From Phyllobacterium bourgognense (GTDB taxonomy: Bacteria > Pseudomonadota > Alphaproteobacteria > Rhizobiales > Rhizobiaceae): a DNA stretch of 64,000 bases. Each line of letters begins with the position of its first letter. Positions within the stretch are counted from its first letter, which is position 1. A program made the translations under genes and the position numbers. Of this stretch, positions 58,173-64,000 are shown in pieces. Where the stretch lies: positions 62,001 through 126,000 of the forward strand of contig NZ_QPJM01000014.1 of NCBI RefSeq assembly GCF_003337575.1. Direction: 5' to 3'. Below the pieces are notes generated by a model. The model saw only the letters and a program-made list of their open reading frames with translations. It ran no database searches and had not been told where the DNA came from.

Positions 58173-58898
58173 ATGACAAAGACAGCAATTGTAACCGGCG
58201 GGACTCGCGGTATAGGTGCCGCAATATGCGTCGCTCTGAAAGCCGCAGGCTACAAGGTTGCGGCTAATTATGCTGGCAATGATGAGGCTGCCAAAGAATT
58301 CGGAAAAAAGACCGGAATCGCGACCTATAAGTGGGATGTCTCCAATTATGAGGAATGCGCAGCAGGTATTGCAAGGATCGAAGCAGAACTCGGTCCTGTC
58401 GCTGTGCTGGTGAACAACGCCGGCATCACTCGCGATGCCATGTTCCACAAGATGACACCGGGCCAATGGAGTGACGTAATCAATACCAATCTTACCGGTC
58501 TGTTCAACATGACCCATCCAGTGTGGAGCGGTATGCGTGACCGCAAATTTGGCCGGGTGATCAACATTTCTTCGATCAACGGACAAAAGGGCCAGGCGGG
58601 CCAGGCCAACTATTCGGCTTCAAAGGCGGGTGATATCGGCTTCACCAAGGCTTTGGCCCAAGAGGGCGCGCGTGCCGGTATTACGGTCAATGCCATCTGC
58701 CCTGGCTACATAGGCACTGAGATGGTGCGGGCAATTGACGAGAAGGTGCTCAATGAGCGGATAATTCCGCAAATTCCCGTCGGACGCCTTGGTGAACCGG
58801 AAGAAGTAGCGCGCTGTGTGGTGTTTTTGGCATCCGACGATGCGGGTTTCATTACCGGGTCCACGCTCACGGCCAATGGCGGACAGTATTCGACCTGA
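58173..58898 (+). CDS. phaB: Acetoacetyl-CoA reductase
   Basis: A 241-residue short-chain dehydrogenase that reduces acetoacetyl-CoA to D-3-hydroxybutyryl-CoA for PHB. The NADP motif is TGGTRGIGAA, with NNAG in VNNAGITRDAMFHKM. The catalytic set is Ser in NISSINGQKGQ, Tyr in ANYSASKAG and Lys four residues on. CPGYIGTEMV is characteristic of PhaB. The start at MTKTAIVTGG has GGGAGG about nine bases upstream; a frame 31 codons longer is not supported. Confidence 0.96.
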   Translation: MTKTAIVTGGTRGIGAAICVALKAAGYKVAANYAGNDEAAKEFGKKTGIATYKWDVSNYEECAAGIARIEAELGPVAVLVNNAGITRDAMFHKMTPGQWSDVINTNLTGLFNMTHPVWSGMRDRKFGRVINISSINGQKGQAGQANYSASKAGDIGFTKALAQEGARAGITVNAICPGYIGTEMVRAIDEKVLNERIIPQIPVGRLGEPEEVARCVVFLASDDAGFITGSTLTANGGQYST

Positions 58899-59455
58899 CG
58901 TAATGGAAGATGCGTGGCGAGCACCCTGAATCTTGTCCTATAAAACTTGTGAATGATTGCGTGTGGTGCAGTTTCTGTTGCGGCAGCACCGAATATGCGT
59001 GGTGAACAAAACGGAAACTCTCGCGTCGCGCCGATTCCATTTGGCTCGACCAGTATGACTACGACAGCTGTTGGAGCAAGCTTGCATGGATCAGCTAACT
59101 ACAAGAAATCATTGGTCTTTAGTGCTGATAAACTCGGTAACAATCATGAGTTGACATGCGCCGCTCTCAAAAATGCAACCTGGCGAGGCCTATTTTCAAT
59201 GATTCAGCATGTAGTGCGATTTATTGCCGGAGAAGCTAGATATGGCCGTGAACAAATCAGGAATCACATCCTAGAGCCGTTTCGTAGCTGATTCGTTCGC
59301 CTCGCGTTCTATTTCGTTACGGTACACTCCGTGAATCGGTTCGCGATTGTTTATCTGGATTGCCCCGCCTACCTTTCTGTCGGACGCTTAAAATGCTAAT
59401 CGAAAATGCATGCCCGGCTTTCACTGCCTTGGTGGCCGGTATTGGATTGTAATTG
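58899..59455. other. Gene-poor spacer between phaB and the helicase
   Basis: This 557-base stretch is AT-richer than its surroundings. The longest frame (58953-59291, 112 residues, plus strand) has no ribosome site, no recognisable domain and unusual residue use, so I do not call it a gene. I see no clear terminator or promoter. It may hold a regulatory RNA or a decayed gene. Confidence 0.4.
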
Positions 59456-62400
59456 ATGAACCTCATGCCCAACCCCGAACTTCCCCTGGTCTTAACCGGC
59501 CGCGATGTTACAGCCATTCTGGGGCCTACAAACACAGGGAAAACCCATCTAGCGATCGAGCGGATGCTTGCCCATCACACCGGAATGATTGGCTTGCCAC
59601 TTCGTCTGCTTGCCCGGGAGGTTTATCATCGTGTGGCAGACAGGGTGGGGCTGGCAAATGTCGCGCTGATTACCGGTGAGGAAAAGATCAATCCACCTGG
59701 AGCCCGCTATTCGGTCTGCACGGTTGAAGCGATGCCCCGTCAAACCGATGTGGATTTTGTCGCCATCGATGAAGTGCAGCTCGCCAATGATCTTGAACGC
59801 GGCCATATTTTCACCGATCGCATTCTGCATCTGCGTGGTCGTCAGGAAACGTTGTTGCTTGGCGCGGCAACGATGCGCGGCATACTGGAGAAGCTCTTGA
59901 GGGGCGTTTCTGTCGTAACGCGGCCACGGCTTTCAAATCTCGCTTATGCAGGATCCAAGAAAATAACCCGCCTGCCGCCCCGATCCGCGATAGTGGCCTT
60001 CGCGGCCGAGGAGGTTTACTCCATCGCAGAGTTGATACGGCGTCAAAGTGGTGGCGCCGCGGTGGTCATGGGTGCTCTCAGCCCGCGCACGCGTAACGCG
60101 CAGGTCGATCTCTATCAATCTGGTGATGTCGATTATCTGGTCGCCACAGACGCGATTGGCATGGGCCTCAATCTCGATGTCGATCATGTGGCCTTCGCTC
60201 AGGACCGCAAATTCGATGGCTACCAATTTCGTAACCTCTCCCCTGGAGAGATAGGGCAGATAGCCGGACGCGCCGGCAGGCATTTGCGTGACGGTACGTT
60301 CGGAGTCACGGGCCAGGTGTCGGGGTTCTCGGAAGAACTCGTACAGAGAGTGGAATCCCATTCCTTCGACGCCGTCAAGATTATGCAGTGGCGCACGGCT
60401 CGCTTTGACTATTCCAGCCTGGATGCGCTGAAGAGATCCATTGATATGCCTGCGCCTATCGAAGGATTGACGCGCGCTTTGCCTGCGGTCGATCAACAGG
60501 CGCTGGAATATTTGTCCAACGATCCGGACGTCGCGCCGCTGGCCAATACGCCTGAACGTGTAGCTCTTTTGTGGGATGCTTGCGCGCTACCCGATTATCG
60601 CAAGATCGCTCCGGCGCAGCATGCCGATATTATCGCATCGATCTATACCGATCTCGCGGATAAGGGCCATGTGAACGAAAATTACATGGCCGAAGAGGTC
60701 CGCCGCGCCGATTCTACGGATGGCGATATCGATGCGCTTTCACGGCGGATCGCCCAGATCAGAACCTGGACTTTTGTGTCTCACAGGCCCGGATGGCTTG
60801 CAGATCAGGCACATTGGCAAGAAAAGACGCGTGAAATTGAGGACAGATTATCAGATGCACTGCATGAAAGGTTGACGAAACGCTTCGTAGACCGCAGGAC
60901 AAGCGTGCTTATGAGGCGCCTGAGAGAGAATACAATGCTAGAAGCCGAAATTAGCCCTGCCGGGGACGTCGTTGTCGAGGGGCATCATGTTGGACGTTTG
61001 GATGGGTTCCGTTTCACCACGGACACCCAAGTCGATGGAACGGACGCAAAGGCCGTCAAGGCTGCAGCGCAGAAAGCGCTTGCGACGGAGTTCGAAAATC
61101 GCGCCGAGCGGTTCTCCGCTTCGGCCAATGGCGATTTCGCTCTCGGCTCCGACGGTACTTTGCGATGGATCGGCGCGCCGGTCGCCTCGGTCGTCTCGGG
61201 TGAGCAAGCACTGAAGCCGCGTGCTGTTCTGCTTGCCGACGAGCAATTGACAGGTCCGGCGCGGGATAAGGTCGCGGCCCGCGTCGATCGCTTTCTCGCT
61301 CATCACATCGAGACGATACTGAAGCCACTTGTCGATCTTGCCAATGCCGATGCGCTGGTTGGTATCACCAAGGGCCTTGCTTTCCAGCTTGTCGAGAATT
61401 TCGGCGTCCTTCAGCGCCGGGATGTGGCCGAAGACGTACGTGGCCTTGATCAGGATTCACGAGCCGCTCTTCGCCGTCTTGGTGTCCGCTTCGGGGCTTA
61501 TCATGTATTCCTGCCCGCTCTGCTCAAGCCTGGACCAGCCGGTCTGCTCACGCTTTTGTGGGCCCTCAAGGAAGATGCCAAGGATCGCCCCGGCTATGGA
61601 GATGTAGTACAGGTCTTATCTGCTGGACGCACATCTGTGGTTACTGATCCCACCTTTGATCCAATCTTCTATCGACTTGGGGGCTACCGTCTTCTCGGCC
61701 GGCGCGCAGTGCGAATCGACATTCTTGAGCGCCTCGCCGATCTTATCCGGCCTGCACTTGGCTGGAAGCCTGGAATAGGCACACGGCCGGACGGCGCGTA
61801 TGATGGAACTCGCTTTGTGGTGACTCCGTCGATGATGTCGATCCTCGGCGCTACCGCCGACGATATGGAAGAAATTCTCAAAAGTCTGGGCTATCGTCCT
61901 GAATCGGTCGAAGCAGCAATTGTTGCTGCCAAACTGACAGAACTTGATACCGTGCCACTGCCTGCCGACCCAGTGGCTGTGGTTACTGCCACGTCGGGCC
62001 CAGCGGTCGCTGAAGATGAGAACGTCACACCTACGGAAGCAGCTGTTAATTCCACTGAACCGTCTGCCGACGGAGAGCTCCAGCCGGAACCGGTCGCAGA
62101 AGTCAGTGCATCCGCCCCGACTGTTGTGCAAACTGTGGCTGAAGAAGCGCCGAAGCCAATTCTGCTCTGGCGCCAGGCGCGTTTTGACGGCCGCAACAAT
62201 CGCGGGCACCAGGAGAAACGCGAGCATCACCGCGGCGGACAGGCACGTAGTGCCCAAGGCGAACAGCGCATCGCTCGGAATGAACGCGACGCAAATCAGC
62301 AGAACGAACAGGGTGCTCGCAAGGAACAGTTCCGCGGCAAAGGCAAGCCCAACGGCAAGGATCGTTTTAAGCAAGGCGATAATGGAAAGTCCGCTGGCAA

Positions 62401-62506
62401 GCCACCGCTTCAGAAGCGCCCGGAACGTGAAGAGCGTCCGGTCAAGATCGACATGGATTCTCCTTTTGCCAAGCTGCTGGCGCTGAAGGAACAAATGAAG
62501 AAATAG
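59456..62506 (+). CDS. Suv3-like DEAD/DEAH-family RNA helicase with disordered basic tail
   Basis: A 1016-residue SF2 helicase of the type related to mitochondrial Suv3. Motif I is GPTNTGKTHLAIERM and motif II is AIDEVQLAND, with the DEVQ box of the Suv3 group. GAATMR, then MGLNLDVDHV and QIAGRAGRHLRDG (motif VI) complete the core (about 1-290). The middle (about 300-850) is helical with repeated Ala-rich segments. The last ~170 residues are a low-complexity linker followed by an Arg/Lys/Gln/Asn/Gly-rich tail likely to bind RNA, ending in SPFAKLLALKEQMKK. Suv3-type helicases work with degradosome nucleases. The start is one of two nearby ATGs (59456, 59465). The S4 gene follows two bases later. 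Confidence 0.9.
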   Translation: MNLMPNPELPLVLTGRDVTAILGPTNTGKTHLAIERMLAHHTGMIGLPLRLLAREVYHRVADRVGLANVALITGEEKINPPGARYSVCTVEAMPRQTDVDFVAIDEVQLANDLERGHIFTDRILHLRGRQETLLLGAATMRGILEKLLRGVSVVTRPRLSNLAYAGSKKITRLPPRSAIVAFAAEEVYSIAELIRRQSGGAAVVMGALSPRTRNAQVDLYQSGDVDYLVATDAIGMGLNLDVDHVAFAQDRKFDGYQFRNLSPGEIGQIAGRAGRHLRDGTFGVTGQVSGFSEELVQRVESHSFDAVKIMQWRTARFDYSSLDALKRSIDMPAPIEGLTRALPAVDQQALEYLSNDPDVAPLANTPERVALLWDACALPDYRKIAPAQHADIIASIYTDLADKGHVNENYMAEEVRRADSTDGDIDALSRRIAQIRTWTFVSHRPGWLADQAHWQEKTREIEDRLSDALHERLTKRFVDRRTSVLMRRLRENTMLEAEISPAGDVVVEGHHVGRLDGFRFTTDTQVDGTDAKAVKAAAQKALATEFENRAERFSASANGDFALGSDGTLRWIGAPVASVVSGEQALKPRAVLLADEQLTGPARDKVAARVDRFLAHHIETILKPLVDLANADALVGITKGLAFQLVENFGVLQRRDVAEDVRGLDQDSRAALRRLGVRFGAYHVFLPALLKPGPAGLLTLLWALKEDAKDRPGYGDVVQVLSAGRTSVVTDPTFDPIFYRLGGYRLLGRRAVRIDILERLADLIRPALGWKPGIGTRPDGAYDGTRFVVTPSMMSILGATADDMEEILKSLGYRPESVEAAIVAAKLTELDTVPLPADPVAVVTATSGPAVAEDENVTPTEAAVNSTEPSADGELQPEPVAEVSASAPTVVQTVAEEAPKPILLWRQARFDGRNNRGHQEKREHHRGGQARSAQGEQRIARNERDANQQNEQGARKEQFRGKGKPNGKDRFKQGDNGKSAGKPPLQKRPEREERPVKIDMDSPFAKLLALKEQMKK

Positions 62507-62508
62507 GT

Positions 62509-62931
62509 ATGGTGGGCGCGCCCTCAAATCACGACAGTGCAAGGCAGCGCATCGACAAATGGCTGTTCTTCGCCCGAGTGGTCAAATCCCGTGCCCTCGC
62601 GGCCAAGCTCGTCTCTGGCGGCAATGTTCGGTCCAACAGAGACAAGATCGATCAGCCATCGCATGGCGTGAAACCCGGGGATGTGCTTACGATCACTCTC
62701 GATCGGCGTATTCTCATTTACAAGGTGGTCTCTGGTGGAACGCGCCGAGGCCCGGCCGAAGAAGCGCGAACGTTGTACGAGGACATCTCGCCGCCACCTC
62801 CAGCCAAAGACGGCATCACTGCTCTCGACGGATTACCCAAGCGCGATGCGGGCAGCGGACGCCCGACAAAACGCGAACGTCGGCAGGTTGACCGGTTGAT
62901 GCAGAACGACGACGACAATTCGGGTGGATGA
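62509..62931 (+). CDS. S4-domain RNA-binding protein (Hsp15-like)
   Basis: A 140-residue protein with an N-terminal S4 domain (RQRIDKWLFFARVVKSRALA through GVKPGDVLTITLDRRI). The C-terminal segment is rich in Arg, Gly and Pro. It resembles HslR/Hsp15, which binds stalled 50S subunits carrying nascent chains. It is translated from an ATG two bases after the helicase stop, so the two are one operon. Joint RNA metabolism is a reasonable inference. Confidence 0.9.
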   Translation: MVGAPSNHDSARQRIDKWLFFARVVKSRALAAKLVSGGNVRSNRDKIDQPSHGVKPGDVLTITLDRRILIYKVVSGGTRRGPAEEARTLYEDISPPPPAKDGITALDGLPKRDAGSGRPTKRERRQVDRLMQNDDDNSGG

Positions 62932-63205
62932 TGTTAAATTTCGAATATTGGCTATCGTGTCGAAATCCTCTCTACCAGTGGCTCGGAAGCTAAAATATTA
63001 TTCCACGAAGCGCGTCAGTATGGGATAGGCGTTGCTTGTCGATTGCGTGTCGCAATGCCATGAATGGCGCCGTGAACGCCGATGTCCCTAGCTTTAAGGG
63101 AATCCCGACCGCGTTCTGGTGCCGCAGCCGTTTTTCCCCTCTTGTCAGCCCGGCATCGAATCGTTACCTCAACGGCTGACACGTGGTGTCTTCAGGAGCT
63201 AGTAA

Positions 63206-63544
63206 ATGACTTATGTTGTGACCGACAATTGCATCCGCTGCAAATATATGGATTGCGTTGAGGTCTGTCCTGTCGATTGTTTCTACGAGGGCGATAACAT
63301 GCTCGTCATACATCCGGACGAGTGCATTGATTGCGGCGTTTGCGAACCTGAATGCCCTGCGGAAGCTATCAAACCCGATACCGAACCGGGCTTGGATAAC
63401 TGGCTGCAGATAAATGCTGAGTACGCCGAGAAATGGCCTAATATTTCGCAGAAGCGCGATGCTCCTGCCGATGCCAAGGATATGGATGGTATCGAAGGCA
63501 AGTTTGAAAAATTCTTTTCGCCAGAGCCTGGCGAGGGCGACTGA
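63206..63544 (+). CDS. fdxA: Seven-iron ferredoxin FdxA
   Basis: A 112-residue electron carrier with one [3Fe-4S] and one [4Fe-4S] cluster. The cysteines are at residues 9, 12, 17, 21, 25, 40, 43, 46 and 50, the same spacing as Azotobacter ferredoxin I. By that precedent, 9, 17 and 50 would bind the 3Fe cluster and 21, 40, 43 and 46 the 4Fe cluster. AGGAG lies eight bases before the ATG. The 274-base spacer upstream contains small inverted repeats (such as ATTGCG-TGT-CGCAAT at 63042-63056) and presumably its promoter. Confidence 0.97.
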   Translation: MTYVVTDNCIRCKYMDCVEVCPVDCFYEGDNMLVIHPDECIDCGVCEPECPAEAIKPDTEPGLDNWLQINAEYAEKWPNISQKRDAPADAKDMDGIEGKFEKFFSPEPGEGD

Positions 63545-63588
63545 TATTTTATTCGAGATTAGAAATAAATAACCGATTTTCATCGCAG

Positions 63589-63615
63589 GGCGCATCTTGA
63601 AATATTGCGCCTTTT
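63589..63615 (+). terminator. Candidate terminator after fdxA
   Basis: GGCGCA pairs with TGCGCC around an 11-base loop, followed by TTTT. The stem is short but GC-rich and correctly placed 45 bases after the stop. Confidence 0.5.
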
Positions 63616-63634
63616 GCGCGGGCGCAGCAAAAAG

Positions 63635-63663
63635 TTGATTCTAATCACTTTTCGTGATAGTGT
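63635..63663 (+). promoter_or_regulatory. Candidate carD promoter
   Basis: TTGATT and TAGTGT are separated by 17 bases, and the spacer contains ATCAC-TTTTC-GTGAT, a small inverted repeat. It is 236 bases upstream of carD. The 354-base spacer 63545-63898 otherwise shows no gene. Confidence 0.35.
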
Positions 63664-63898
63664 AACGGCATATGTTGATCATTGGACGTCAAATTTCGTG
63701 GCGCTAAAGCATAAATCACCAATCGGCTAGATTTATTTCGGACTCTGCAGTTCAGGGCGTGTTGTTTGTTTGCCCATCAATCTGTTTTGTCCGGATTGCT
63801 TTTGCGTGACAATTGGCGGCCGACAAACCGGGTTCCGGTTTCCAGTGATTGGTTTGACCGGTGCGTTTTGCCGGGCGCAGCAAGGAGTAGTTAAGCGC

Positions 63899-64000
63899 AT
63901 GACAGCAGTTCAGCAGAAAAAAACCGCCCAGCGTATCGGATTTAAGACGGGCGAGTTTATTGTATATCCGGCCCACGGCGTAGGACAAATTGTCAATATC
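63899..64000 (+). CDS. carD: CarD-family transcriptional regulator (5' end only)
   Basis: The first 34 codons of a gene cut by the window edge. The protein begins MTAVQQKKTAQRIGFKTGEF and continues IVYPAHGVGQIVNI, which is the opening of the CarD/TRCF RNA-polymerase-interaction domain. CarD binds the RNA polymerase beta subunit and stabilises open promoters. AAGGAG lies 11 bases before the ATG. fdxA followed by carD is a conserved rhizobial arrangement. Confidence 0.9.
   Translation, partial: MTAVQQKKTAQRIGFKTGEFIVYPAHGVGQIVNI

Noticed and set aside
58953-59291. 112-codon frame downstream of phaB
   Set aside because: No ribosome site, no domain and atypical composition; reported only as part of an unexplained gap.

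Overview
The window looks like a chromosomal segment of an alphaproteobacterium of the order Hyphomicrobiales (Rhizobiales), most likely from the Phyllobacteriaceae/Brucellaceae group. The support is the gene order rplU-rpmA-GNAT-obgE-proB-proA-nadD-rsfS-rlmH, the mtgA-rpmF, phaR/phaA-phaB and S4-fdxA-carD neighbourhoods, a rhizobial-length pyruvate carboxylase, and a GCAATTCC palindromic repeat of a kind I recall from this group. The genus is not proven by anything I can see.

Region 1 (1-18.7 kb) is the most distinctive. Five co-directional minus-strand genes form a type I secretion locus. In transcription order they are a ~2445-residue secreted animal-type haem peroxidase with RTX and cadherin-like modules, a ~100-residue leftover of a second PrtD-type transporter, a complete PrtD-type ABC transporter, an RTX protein with an N-terminal membrane segment whose start overlaps the transporter stop, and an HlyD-type adaptor. 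A Gfo/Idh/MocA sugar dehydrogenase follows. Divergent from the peroxidase is a membrane histidine kinase; its likely partner, a NarL-type response regulator, lies tail-to-tail with it, followed by a DUF5939-type class III nucleotide cyclase. No TolC-type outer-membrane gene is present.

Region 2 (18.7-30 kb) is housekeeping: tRNA-Ser(CGA), ribosomal proteins L21 and L27, an acetyltransferase, ObgE, the proline enzymes ProB and ProA, NadD, RsfS and RlmH. A MacA/MacB-type efflux pair and a small secreted DUF3011-like protein follow.

Region 3 (30-50 kb) is catabolic and transport-related. It holds LysR/mmsA, then a GntR-controlled set resembling trans-4-hydroxy-proline catabolism (DapA-family deaminase, FAD D-amino-acid dehydrogenase, 4-hydroxyproline 2-epimerase). 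Next is a complete branched-chain amino-acid ABC transporter (livHMGF plus a small membrane protein and two near-duplicate binding proteins), pyruvate carboxylase, and a DeoR/MFS pair. LivG carries an unusual C-terminal helix-hairpin-helix extension.

Region 4 (50-64 kb) mixes polyhydroxybutyrate metabolism (patatin, bdhA, phaR, phaA, phaB), isoprenoid synthesis (ispG, ispA), peptidoglycan synthesis (mtgA), rpmF, a cupin, a Suv3-like helicase, an S4 RNA-binding protein, ferredoxin fdxA and the first 34 codons of a carD-family regulator cut by the window edge. TGCA-rich stretches lie upstream of both phaA and bdhA and may be PhaR sites.
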